DNA from: Rallus limicola
Taxonomy: Eukaryota > Chordata > Aves > Gruiformes > Rallidae
Length of the DNA stretch: 64,000 bases
Direction of reading: 5' to 3'
NCBI GenBank assembly: GCA_022605955.1
Contig: JAKCOZ010000085.1
Location: 558,001 to 622,000, forward strand
Below the pieces are notes generated by a model. It searched no databases and was not told where the DNA came from. It worked only from the letters and a program-made list of their open reading frames with translations. Of the stretch, positions 46,077 through 57,325 are shown piece after piece. The translations under genes were made by a program, and so were the position numbers. The first letter of the stretch is position 1. Each line of letters begins with the position of its first letter.

Positions 46077-48787
46077 GTCCCCCGCAGTGTCGGTGCCCAG
46101 CCTCAGCTGCCGATGCAGGCCTGTGCCCTGCGCTTTGGTGACCAGCGTGCCTGGAGCACCACGTGCAGCGAGGGTCCCACGGCCCTGCCACCCCCACAGG
46201 ATTTCAACAGGATTCAGAGGAAGGAGTGTCATTAGTGCCAGTCAGAATTTTTCCAAAGAACACATCTCTCTGTCATGAAACAGAGATACAGGTGTGTTTT
46301 GTAAAGGCAACAGCAGAGACTTTTATGGAACATCCTGTATGGTACTTTGTGGAACTCACAGTAAAAGCAGTGCTATAGGATAGTAGTTAATCACATGGAT
46401 TTTAAATCTAGGCAAGCTGACTGATAGATCTTCACAAGTGTTGTCTGTCAGTGAAGAACCATCACTGAACAGGGATTTTCCCACCAAGATTTTGCAGGTG
46501 GCAGTGCACGATTCAGCCCTACTCACCACCTGCTTTATTTAGGAAGTGTAAAATTGCTGCTCTCAAGAGTATGTGAGTGGTGAAACATAAAAGGGAGCAT
46601 CAGAATAAAAAAATGGAAAATGAACCCATGCAAATTCACATGTCACCTGAAAGCACTATTTTAAGAGTGAGGACACTGAAGCACTAGAGCAAATGACTTT
46701 GGAAAAGAAGGATTCTTACACCTTTTAGTGTCTTTAGCTCTAGATTGGCTTTTTTTTGTATATGGGATATTTTGCTCACATGAAAGCAGCTGATCTTAGT
46801 AAAAGAATATTCCCCCTTTTTTAAAAAAAAAAAAAAAGGATAAGGTAGACAATATAATCGCTGTGTTTGGCTTCAGACTCTCCATTGTTCCAGAAAGGAT
46901 ATTCTTAAATACAGCTGTGTTCTCAGACATGACTGCTATGAAGTACCAACTATAGCAACAACCAGTGCAATGAAAGTCATGACTTGAAACTTCCAGTCTG
47001 GTTTGAAAATACCTCTGTGTGTGTATCTGTGTGCTTTATTTTGTATCTGTGAATAATAATTCTGAGCTGAGGGAAACAGTTCATATCCATACAATTATTG
47101 GCATGTACAGTTAGAGCAGTGAGGCCAGAGGTGCGGGCTGGGGAAGATGGAGTGCACAGAGAGAGATTTAATATCGAGGACACTACGAGCTCATGGTGAT
47201 GGGATTCAGTAGCTTTAGTGCATTAATAAATATTGGGCTGTGCAGTAGATTTCCCCGTCGCTCCTGACTGGACTCTGCACCTTTGAAAGTTCCTGTAGGT
47301 ACCGTATTATTTAGTGCTCTGGAAGATGGGTACAAGGAGCTCTCACTGATTTTCCTCTCCTGATGATGTGATGTGTTTGCTCAGCGTACGCAGGGTCAGC
47401 AGTTCTCTCTCACAGACTTTGCTGTTTCAGGAAGTTTGGTTTCATTACAACAAAATCAAGTTTTGAAGATCAGGATTTGGAGGACTAATACCTGAAACAT
47501 CACGGGAGACATATTTTTCTTAGGTGACATTGTGCAGTGGTCAATAAGATACCTGTTTACAGTCCTGCAGATCTGCGCTATAGATTCTGCAGTCAAACAC
47601 CTGATCAGCCTTTCTGGGATGTGGTTGCTTGCTAGGAGAAAGTAGTGACAGATCCCTGAAATGTTGTAAGCAATAAGCCCCCACATTTTCTTAAAATTTA
47701 ACTCTGTTCTTAGTCTTCCAGGACTTGACATCAGATAGAAATTCCAGCATCCCTGTTGGATGCTCTGTGTGGGTTTCGGAAACATCTCTGATCATCTCAG
47801 TTTGTCGGGGTGGGAAGGCACATATCATTTGGGGTGAGATGAGATTTGGGTGCTTGTTTCCTCCTGTGTGTTTTGGCCAGAATCTTTTCACAGTTACTTA
47901 GACTAAATCAGCTTTGTGTGCATGGCTACAGTCACATTGTAACCACGGACATGAAGTTGTCTCGAGCCTTAATATTCCATAGCTCTGAAAACCAAGGTCA
48001 AGTTCCCTTCTATGGAAACCCGAGAGAAAATGTCATTTGAATGCAGCAGCACTGCATTTGATTCCTGCATTTGATTCCTGCCCCAGGTTTGTTGTTTTGG
48101 CTCCAGCCACAGCCAATATCCAGCTCCAGCTCTGGAGTGTCTCAGCTCCAGCCCCACAGCCGTGATTTCAGCTCCTTTCCCACACCAACCACCTGTGTTC
48201 CAGCTCTGCGGATTCTATTACCAGCCCCACAGTCTTTATTGCAGTCCCAACCATCTTTATTGCAATCCCACTGTCTGCATGCCAGCCCCAAATGATTTCA
48301 GCACCTTTCCAAAGCCCACAGCAATAATTTCAGACCCAGCCCGTGTCTTTATTCCAGCCCCAAGTGATTTCAGCTCCTTTCCGAAGCCCACAGAATTACT
48401 TTCAGCCCCAGCCCCAGCGCCTTTGTGTCCCAAGTGATTTCAGCTCCTTTCCCACACCAACAACCTTTATTCCAGCCCTTCGATGTTTTCTTTCCAGCCC
48501 CACAGTCTTTATTCCTGCCCTGAATGATCCCAGGTCCTTTCCGAGCCCCACACTACAGCTCCCCCTTTCTCCCAGCCCCTCACCCCCAGTCCCACATTTA
48601 TTCCAGCCCTACTGACATTACTCCGGCTCCAGCTCAGCGCTGTTCCAGCTCCAGCCCCGCGGGGCCTATCTCAGGTCCAGCTCTGCCTCCGCCTTCTCCC
48701 AGCAGCACCGGGCGCTGTTGACAAGGCCGTAAATCAATCACCGTCAATCACTGTCATCGGTCCCAGCCCCCCTGCCCGGCTGCCGCG
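46077..48787. repeat. 2711-bp tandem duplication, unit 2
   Basis: Direct, head-to-tail repeat of 43366-46076. Near-identity of long non-coding sequence means the event is very recent, or that the assembler represented one locus (or two haplotypes) twice. Confidence 0.95.
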
Positions 48788-48910
48788 GTCCCCCGCAGTG
48801 TCGGTGCCCAGCCTCAGCTGCCGATGCAGGCCTGTGCCCTGCGCTTTGGTGACCAGCGTGCCTGGAGCACCACGTGCAGCGAGGGTCCCACGGCCCTGCC
48901 ACCCCCACAG
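48788..48910. repeat. 123-bp third partial unit at duplication edge
   Basis: Repeats the first 123 bases of the unit (GTCCCCCGCAG to CCACCCCCACAG) and then diverges. So the ancestral locus had this 123-bp sequence at both ends of the unit, the substrate expected for unequal crossing-over. Confidence 0.9.
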
Positions 48911-49039
48911 CCTCTGCCAGCAGCAGGCTCGGGGGAACAGCTGCCGGGCCTCCAGCTCTCCCTCCCCAAGGTCTAGCGCTGAGCCTCAGCCCCCCCACTC
49001 CCAGGCTTCAGGCCGACACACAGCGCTTAAGTCTTTGTG

Positions 49040-50397
49040 AGGCTGGAGGCACCCTCGGGGCTCCTCCTCCGGCTTCGGGGGGAAGGGGGCGGGCACCCAC
49101 CCCAAGGGCCGGGAGTGACTGGGAACTCAGGACGCCTCCCGCTGGGCGGAGCGAGCCCCGGGACAACGCGGGCAGCAGGACGCCCCGGGACAGACTCGAT
49201 TGCACTTGGCTCTTCTCAGTGTCTGAGCCATGGGGGCACACGGCGGGTTTCACAGGCACAACTTTATTGCCGCCACCAGGCGGTATTTAAATCTCCAAGA
49301 TGCCGCTCGCGGAAACACCCCCAGCTCGCCGAGCCCGGCCCCCCGGAATGGCGCTGGGGCTCCGGCCCCTCACGTCCCGCGTCTGTAGCGGCCGCTGCCT
49401 CTCCTGCCCGTGGCCGCGGCTCAGCGACGTGAGCGGGAAGCGGCCCCCAGGACAGGACCGGACCGGACCGGACCCCGGTGCCGCAACCCGCCGCCCCCGC
49501 GGTACACAGCGCGCCCGGGCCGAGTCCACGCCCCTCGCCCCCGCCCCAACACCCGAGTCCCTCGGCGGCCGGCTGGGCGCGGCACCGCCCCTCTCCCGCA
49601 GCTCCCCGGCCCGGCTCACCAGCGCCCCGGAGCCCGCGGGGCGGCAGCACCCACAGCCCCTCGACGTCGCCGCTCGGCACGGAGAGCGCGGCGACCCCGC
49701 CTCCCCTTTGAAAGGGTCTGAGCGCGCCCACCGGCGCCCGGCCGCCTATCGCTGCCGCGCCAATCTTCCGTTCTGGCCCAATCCCGTAATCCCTTTTCCA
49801 TCCTGTGCCCGCCCCCCGCCGCCTCTGCTCCGTCTAATCCCCGCCCATCGTTTCAATCCGCTCCGCCCCGTCTCCGCTCCGCCCAATCGCAGCTCGCCCT
49901 TTCAGTTTGGCCGTGCCCAATCCCGACCCGATGTTTCACTCCGGCCCCCGCTCTTCCTCGAGGAGGTGTCCCGACCCCCGGGGCGCGGGCACCAGGGCAG
50001 CTGCGGAGCGGGACTGCGCCGGGCGGAAGCGGCAAGGAGCCGGGATGGAACGGAGGAAGGGGCAGGCTCCTCACAGAGCCGAGCTGAGTCGTCGCTGCCG
50101 CTTCTTCGCGTGGAGCGGCCGGGAGCGAGCGTGCCGCGGTCCCGGGGCACGGCCTGGAGGAGCTGGGCACCGCGGGGCCCCGGTCCGAGCGGTCCCGCCC
50201 AGTTCTCGGTTCCCGCGGCTGCGCGGACACAAGCGGCGCCCGGGCCCGGCCGACGCGATCGGAGATCCTTGCCGGCTCGGGGGCTGGAAAGGGGGCGGCC
50301 GGGAGGTAGAGTGGGAGGGGAGCTGGTCCGGAGTGAAAGGACAAGGCGCGATTGGGCGCAGCTGCGGCTAGGGCGGGGCGGCGTGCCGGGCGGGAGG
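49040..50397. promoter_or_regulatory. CpG island with CCAAT boxes
   Basis: About 1.3 kb of CpG-dense DNA with GCCCAATC, CGCCAATC, GCCCAATCGCAG and inverted GATTGGGCG elements on both strands, GC boxes, and CCGGACCGGACCGGACC near 49460. Looks like a bidirectional housekeeping-type promoter. I cannot assign a gene on either side. Long open frames inside it are GC artefacts. Confidence 0.5.
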
Positions 50398-50791
50398 AGG
50401 CTTTCCTGGGATGTCTGAGGAAGACTTGGAGCCTTCATCACCGAGACCCCTGATGACCACCACCGCGAGACAGTGCGCAGGCGCAACTGGGAGGAGTTTT
50501 TGGAAACCACTACTAGGGACTCGTTTTAATACGAAGCGGGACAGGTCACGAATAGGTATAGGTATAGGAGATAACCTAATGATTTTGGACAGAATAGTGT
50601 ATGGAAAGGCCACAAACTCCGACCAAAAGTGTGCCTGCTTTGCTAGGTCACCCGCTCTTGCAAGAACGTATAGTAAGTTAGTGGTTCACTAATGTGTCTG
50701 CCTGGAGTCCTTTGTTTAGGACCCTTTGGCATCTCTAACACTTCCATTCAGCAGTCGCTGGCTGTGCTAATGTAGGCTTTCCTGGGATGTC
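50398..50791. mobile_element. LTR-like segment between 18-bp direct repeats
   Basis: AGGCTTTCCTGGGATGTC occurs at 50398-50415 and 50774-50791. The interior has GACCACCACCGCGAGACAGT, CGCAGGCGCAACTGGGAGGA and GGTATAGGTATAGGAG, wording like an avian ERV LTR, but no TG..CA ends were fixed. Could be an LTR remnant or a local duplication. Confidence 0.4.
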
Positions 50792-51018
50792 GGTTTCCCA
50801 TAGGGCAGGGCCCACTGCACCCCTTCTTTCTGGGGGAACTTCTTGCATCATTTGGTTTTTATACAACAATTCCCCATTTTGGGAAAGAATGTGTGTCTTC
50901 AGTTTAGAGACTGGATTCGTTCCCATGATGGGTGTTGGGCTTTCTGGAACGTACAGGAATGGAGGAGTTCCATTTCTTTCTTCCACGCTGCGACTTCCAG
51001 GGCTGGCAGAAGGGCCGG

Positions 51019-51092
51019 GTTTCCCCGTTCGCTCGGTGCTGCCGCCTGGCGGACACGCCGCGGTACTGCGGCCGTGTGGCGCAGCGCACGGC
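51019..51092. repeat. Copy of CpG-island edge sequence from 38.93 kb
   Basis: About 65 bp (CGTTCGCTCGGTGCTGCCGC then CTGGCGGACACGCCGCGG) is identical to 38931-38997. With 50983-51010, which resembles 41294-41322, it shows that the 51-kb duplicate is a mosaic of pieces taken from across 38.9-41.3 kb. Confidence 0.8.
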
Positions 51093-51109
51093 AGGGCAGC
51101 CTTGTGGTG

Positions 51110-52197
51110 GGGTTGTTTGGGGCTGCGGGGGGTGCGTGTGGGGGTTTGTGTCTCTCTTTACTGTCGGCTTGTGTGTTTTGTGGCTCGTGGGGCTGTTTTG
51201 GCAGAGGAGGGCTTGGGGCTCCTGCTGTGGTTTTTGTGGCGTTTAGTTGGGGTTTTTTAATTTTATTTTTAATTGTGTTGTAGTGGTTTCTGTGGCTTGT
51301 GGGTTTCTTTAATTTTTCTTTTCTGTTCCTGATGGGCTCAGGTGTTGCATGGGGTTCTTTTTATTTCTTCCAAATTGCAAATTCCAGGGTTGTCAGGAGC
51401 GCCAGTTTTCCCCTTTTCCTGTGGCTCCCCAAGTATAATTGCCAGATGGTTCCCCTTATACTTGCCGTTGTGATTCCGATGTTCCCTTTTGTTTATTGGA
51501 AACTGAGAACGTTGCTCATGTATCCACCAGAAATGTAACCTGTTTCTTTTCTTCTTCTTTTTCATTTTTCTCGCCCCCTGGTTTTAGCTTATTTGAAATC
51601 TTGCTTGCTCAGCAGAAGGTACGGCAGGGATTATCGGGGCAGTGGTAGCAATATCTAATTCTGTCAGTTCCTTTTAGTGCCAAATGCTTCCAGCATGTTT
51701 TGGAAGCTGTACCTGCAGAGCAAGGTCCTTGAAGCTTTTATGGGTTTGCGTTCTCTATTCACTCTGATTTTTCTCTTAAGAGTAAATCCAGGCAGGGGAC
51801 CTCGTCCCATTTTCCTTTCCTTTTACAAAACAGTCTTAACTGCAGAATAGTCGTACGGGTCAGGGTTCCATTCAGAGGTCACTTCTTGCTATTTCATTTA
51901 TTTACTGGCCACTCGTGGTGACCATATTCAGTGACCTGCTTTTTATAAAAAGTAGTACCGTGCTATGGCATGTGGAGGTAAACTGTCAGGTTCGTTTTTT
52001 CTCTTCTTTCCCTGCTGAAGGCGAGAGCTGAGGAGCTGGTGTTCCCCATGAGAAGGTCACAGGTAACCCCGGGGCTGGGGATTCCGGCGCCTTTATCTGG
52101 ACTGGACGTATCGTGGTCTGGGTCAGCGTTTGTGCCTGTTGGTCTGGAGAGAAGCTGGTGAGTGGGAAGAGGAAGTGGGAAGAGAAGGACGAGAGAG
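51110..52197. repeat. Segmental duplication, copy B (partner 39895-41033)
   Basis: See copy A. Differences include loss of the candidate exon acceptor (GAAG for GCAG near 52018), a deletion in the GT-rich left part, and a few single-base changes. Confidence 0.85.
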
Positions 52198-53203
52198 GAA
52201 TACAATCAAGAAGAACTGACACGTAAGTTTGTGTGTCCGCAGTGAATTGATCCTCCCCTGTGCACCCAGCTCTTTATGGTAGAGGCTTAAGAATTAGATG
52301 GTGACTAAAGAAATGTCCTGTTTCACCTATGTGGGGACTTGTGCGTATGTTCCTTGAGGATGGATACAGATGGCTGGATTACTGAGAGCTAAGTGGAGGG
52401 ACCAGAGCTTGGTTAATACTATCAGGAGTCTGTGCAGTTGCAGTAAAGTGGCTGGAGCATATTAAAATGCACTGATCACTGAATGGTGTGTCGTGCCTGT
52501 CCCTACAATGACACCCAGCACAGTTTGTATTAGTGGATCTTTCTTTCTTTTTGCACTGACCTATTTGTCCTTTGAGACCAAACTAATGGGTACATTTGCC
52601 CTGGTTACAAACATCGTAAAATCGGGGCAAAGTGTAAAATGTGTTGACTCTTCAGATCTCAGTACTGAAGCAAAAGGGCAATTTATTATTCATTGATTAT
52701 ATACATTGATCATTCTTTGTGTGTCCTTGAGAATGACACGTAGATGCCAGACAAGATTTTCTTCAGCACCCTTGCATCTTAACTCTGTTAATAGGGATTT
52801 CATGTGTGATTTTAAGTAGTAGATATCTGTTTATTTTCTGATCTTGTACTTCATGCATCTTTTGAAAGTAGAAATCTCCTTCAGATTAATAGAACCAGTT
52901 GTTGTTTCTTTGCATGTGGAGGTTTAGCTCCAAATTGCACTTTATTAAATGCACTTTGTTGGTAGAACCTCTTCGTTTGTTGTGTTGCAATTAACTGGGG
53001 TTACTACCAGGCTGACATCTGTCAGCAAGCTGAATTTTCATGCACAGAAGTGGGATATAGTGGAAATTACTGGCTGCTTTTAGATATATTATTTTTAATT
53101 TTAGCTCTTCTAAAGGCATGCAGGAGGAAAGAGACACTCAAAATTTTGCTCTCAGTGTTCACTGTGTTAAGAATGTGGTGCTTTGCCTCTAAAAAGGGCA
53201 CTC
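52198..53203. other. Intergenic, nothing recognised
   Basis: AT-rich DNA after the duplication edge, with no coding or repeat signal that I can support. Confidence 0.4.
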
Positions 53204-53851
53204 TCAGATTAGTATTATTCTAAAAGAATCCGGTTTAAAGGGGCAGCAGAATTTTGGATCTTCTTTTGCCACGTGGCTAGCATTTTTCAGAGGAGCTGAT
53301 AGGAAATCATGAATGCTAGAGTGCGAACAGGATAGGTTATTTTGTCGGTCTTGCTGCCTAAACCTCAAGCCTGTAGGTCTGCACACAGCCTGTAACTGGA
53401 AGTTCTTCAAGCGCTGTGGCATCCTGGAAAGGTCTGAAGAGGAGGAATGCTGAACTCCTTGTTCTGGAGAGTCTCTAGATCCTATAAGGCAACAGAGGCC
53501 AGAGTTCCAGAACAGAACCACAGGCAGAGTGAGCTCTGTACGCTGAACTACAGGAACAGGGGGTGTTCCAGAAGTGAAAGGTATTTTGGGTGCTCCTTCC
53601 TCAGCTCCACGTGCCAGAGCAGACCACGCAAACCCGAGCAAGGCAAACCCAGCACACAAGAGGTGCATGCTTAGAGCAACTACTATAATCTCCTTCTGAA
53701 TGCTAGTTCCTTTACAACCAAAAGTGGACAGCATATAATGAATAACAGACCTGTGAGCTATGAAAAACACTATGAGAATTCCCATATCAAAATGGACACG
53801 ACCCCCCGGTATTTCTGTCTTTTGGGACAGAAGAAATAACTTTACCAGCAC
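53204..53851 (-). other. 215-codon open frame with signal-peptide-like segment
   Basis: Long for AT-rich DNA. An internal Met begins MHLLCAGFALLGFAWSALAR, which has the n/h/c layout of a secretion signal; the rest shows no family that I recognise. No Kozak, splice or poly(A) context supports it. Probably chance, kept as a low-confidence candidate. Confidence 0.15.
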
Positions 53852-54367
53852 ATAATAAAGTCATTAGCTGTCCTGACCTCATCATTCTCACCTTAAGTTA
53901 GATACAGGATCAAAGAGAACATCTGTTTGTCAGCCATATTTTCAAATTCAGCTTGTTAACAGTCACACTTATGTCATTGTTACTTTGAAATTTATTGCTT
54001 CAGCACCACCTCGTGGAAACTGATATAATTGCAAACTCTTGAAATTTACCCATATGCATATATATGCCCAAAAAAGGCAACTGTGATATGTAAGCAGACA
54101 GCAATTTTATGTGCTAATTTTAAATACCATTGAGATAATCAATATGAATATGAAAATTACTTAGAAACACCCCTGTTTATCTTTTTTTTTTTTTTTTAAA
54201 TGTACACAATTACACATTTTGTCATTCCTTCAGGAGGAATTTTGTGCTCTAAGTAGCCAGAGTATACTAATGTTTAAAATGATAATCTGTTCCAGAATTT
54301 TAGGAACTTTCATTTATTCCTTTTATTAATTGTTTAAAACACCTGTACCTGAAACAGTCCAGAACTT
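53852..54367. other. Intergenic, nothing recognised
   Basis: AT-rich, with a T17 run near 54183-54199. Confidence 0.4.
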
Positions 54368-54370
54368 ATG

Positions 54371-54445
54371 ACTGGGGGTTGGACCCGATGATCTCTTGAG
54401 GTCCCTTCCAACCCCTAAGATTCTGTGATTCTGTGATTCTGTGAA
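54371..54445 (+). mobile_element. CR1 LINE extreme 3' end
   Basis: Reads GGTTGGACCCGATGATCTCT, GAGGTCCCTTCCAACCCCTA and three copies of TTCTGTGA. Only about 75 bp, a heavily 5'-truncated insertion. Confidence 0.9.
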
Positions 54446-54984
54446 ATAACTATGTCTCCCTTTCATAGTAGGCCAACTGCACAACTGAGATAAAGCAATT
54501 TTTAAAGCTCAGGATAAAACAAACTGGAGCCAAAATAATATATTTAAAACAGAAGGGCTATACCTGTTTCACAATATATTTTAAAAACAGAAAGGAATAT
54601 TAACTATTTCAACCAATATACAATAACCATTTTTCATTCAAAGGAGGTCAATTTAAACCAAAGAATTAAGAGAAGCAGATCCATGCCTTATTTTACTGAC
54701 TTTGCAATGCAGCACTATCTTTTTCTTAAAAACTACAAACTTCAGTAATTAGTCATTTTTCTAAGAAAGCACAAAACAATTTGGCTTCTGAAGATTTGAG
54801 ACAGCTAATAGATTTAAATTCAAACTTTTCCAATTTGCTTTCAACAACTGTATCTGAAACCCAAGATGCGATTAAAGTTGAGCCTTAGGAGTACTGCAGT
54901 CAGTCCTTCCAAAAGGACAGTGAACTTCTGTGTGGGGTGTTCTGATCACAGGCCTTAAGGCAGCTTTTGATAGGTACCTGTACT

Positions 54985-55510
54985 GTTTTGGGCTGGGATA
55001 GAGCTAAACTTCTACGTAGTAGATTGGATGGGGCTGATTTGGATTTGTGCTGAAAGCAGTGTTGATAGCACAGAGATGGTTTTGTTCCTGTTGAGCAGTG
55101 CTGACACAGAGCCAAGACCTTTTCTGCTCCTCACACCTCCACACCAGTGAGTAGGCTGGGGGTGAGCAGGGCATTGGGAGGAGACACAGCTGGGACAGCT
55201 GGCCCCAGCTGCCCAAAAGGAATATTCCATACCATACAGCATCATGTTCAGCAATAAAAATAGGGGGGAGAGTGGTGAGGGCGGGTGCACTGCTTAGGGA
55301 CTGGCTGGGAATTGGTCATTTGGTGGTGATCAGTTGTTTTCATTTGTAACACTTCTCTGTCTTGGGTTTTATTTTCCTCTCTGTTGTCATCCCCCTCCCC
55401 CATTTTATTTATTATTACTACTACTATTATTTCTTTTTAATTATTAAACTGTCTTTCTCTCAGCTCATGACTTCTTTTACTTTCATCCTTCTGATTCTTT
55501 CCTCAGGGAG
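54985..55510 (+). mobile_element. Solo LTR of ERVL-like avian family
   Basis: Starts near TGTTTTGGGCTGGGATAGAG, has GGGACAGCTGGCCCCAGCTG and GGAATATTCCATACCATACA, a degenerate TATA region (CAATAAAAATAGGGGGGAG), and ends TTATTAAACTGTCTTTCTCT then CAGCTCATGACTTC. I recall this wording from a widespread neoavian LTR. No internal ERV genes are attached. Confidence 0.65.
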
Positions 55511-57110
55511 GGGAGCATATGAGTACAAATCCCTGAAACTTTTTGATGCAATTAAACAATTGCACACAAGCCCTTGAAAGTGATTTAAAAATCGTTATAT
55601 TCCACTTTAGAAGAAAATAAGGAACACAACCCCACAAAATATTCAAGGCAGGTAAACAAATAAATAACTTAATCAGTCCAGGTTTTAAAACTTCTGCTGC
55701 CTCCTATCCCAGCATGTTCTAGCTGCCCTTCCATGAAGGGTATATCCAGGGATCTGACCACCCACATCCTTTATTGGTCATTGATGGTTTACTAATAATC
55801 ACCCTAGCCCCCACTGAAATCAACTACGTACCAAAATTAGAAAAAAAAATAATCTAGAGACAATTCCAAAATAAGTTTGGTATCACAGGACATGTCAACA
55901 TAAACAGATGCAAAGGACTATTTGCATTCAAATAAGTCATCACTTCTCCATAGATAATATATATTTTCCCCAGCATCATCTCAAAACTAAGTACATCAAC
56001 ATAGAAAAAGCAGTGGATTTTTATATATGTAGATATATAGATGGACATCTCTAACTCAAAGGACATAATTTGTAAATATGCACTATTGATGTAAAATCAA
56101 CACTGTCCTTTTTTCATATTTAGGAGCTCAGAGTCCACAAAAAGTTGTATTAGTAACTGCTTTACTACCAGGTTCACAGTTACAAACATAGAGAAGACTG
56201 TTGGTGAGGAGCAGGTAGTTACAAAGCACTCCAAAATATCCTGCCTTGCCTTGAGATGGGGGGAGGTTTCTGTGTCCAAGGACAGAAAGGCAAAGGCATT
56301 CAGAAGCAGTTTATAAACGGAGGAATCAACAGCACACATAAATATAATTTTCCAGGACTGCTGACCAAGCCATTACACGAGCAAAAACAGTAGCACCGTA
56401 CTGGCTTCCCAGCTATTCCACATGCTGATCAAAGTCGTGTCAGACAGGCATTCTAACAGCTGGATCAAAGACATTATTAATAAAGGGTTTTGAATAAGGC
56501 ACTTTTAAAACATCTTCCAACATCCAGAAAGCATAGTTATAGGCAATAAGCAATACATAGCCACTGTTAAATTAGTTCAGTGAGCAACAGCTTAAGTGCA
56601 AAGTCATGAGAATTTAGTTTGTGTTTTAGGTTTATGCCACCTAATTTTGCAGGCTTTATTCTATGTTGGATGGATTATATCTTCTGTAAAACATTTCCCT
56701 AAGCCATTTAGGCTTTAAAACAAATCAAGTCATAAAAATGCTGGTCAGCAACTTCCTTTAGTTTCAAATGCTTTTAAAGCATAAACTGTGTTCGGGAAAA
56801 GAGGAAAAACTATTAGAAACCAGTTTGACTGTGTCCACAGCTGAAAAGTGCCATCATATATTAAAACAATTTCGCTGCTTTTCATTCCCAACAACAGAGA
56901 AAAACACTGCCTCTCCTTAAAGATTAGGCAGCACCCATGAAAGGGTACTGGGTGAAGTGCAAAGTGACCTAGAAACCCTAGTGTTAGTGACCTTCCTCAA
57001 ACTAATGGCAAATGTGGGGGTTACCCCCCCCACCCCCCCCGCTTTGTTCTGAAAGGTCAAACACACTTCCAGGCACTTTCTGCAGCCTTTCAGTTCTTCT
57101 GGGTGAGTGG
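55511..57110. other. AT-rich, possible 3' UTR of a minus-strand gene
   Basis: No coding signal. If the block at 57111-57325 is a terminal coding exon on the minus strand, this stretch would be its 3' UTR. Contains a C-run tract (about 57024-57040). Confidence 0.25.
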
Positions 57111-57325
57111 TCAGGTCTTTGATTCCACACTGGACCTTGTGTGAGCAGATTGCCCCTGCATGGGAACAGGTAGGCTCAGAGGCACATCAAGCATGGCGAG
57201 ATTTGATTTCACAGCTTTTTCCTGAATCCTCACAGATGGTGACTGCCTTTTGATCCGCTGGTAAACAGCCATTTGAGTGGAGTATTCAAAGCTGGCTTCA
57301 TGCGACACCTGCCATCGGACTGCGC
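57111..57325 (-). CDS. Probable terminal coding exon of an unidentified gene
   Basis: The minus-strand frame reads RWQVSHEASFEYSTQMAVYQ, continues RIKRQSPSVRIQEKAVKSNL and ends SSVESKT before TGA (57111-57113). Charged/polar composition and continuity look like a real C-terminus. A possible acceptor is AAAGCGCAG (about 57326) or GATGGCAG (about 57309); the pyrimidine tract is weak. In-frame stops lie just upstream. I do not recognise the gene; a chance frame remains possible. Confidence 0.35.

Noticed and set aside
49264..50510. 372-codon plus-strand frame and overlapping minus-strand frames
   Set aside because: Same CpG-island artefact: Pro/Arg/Ala-rich with no recognisable family.
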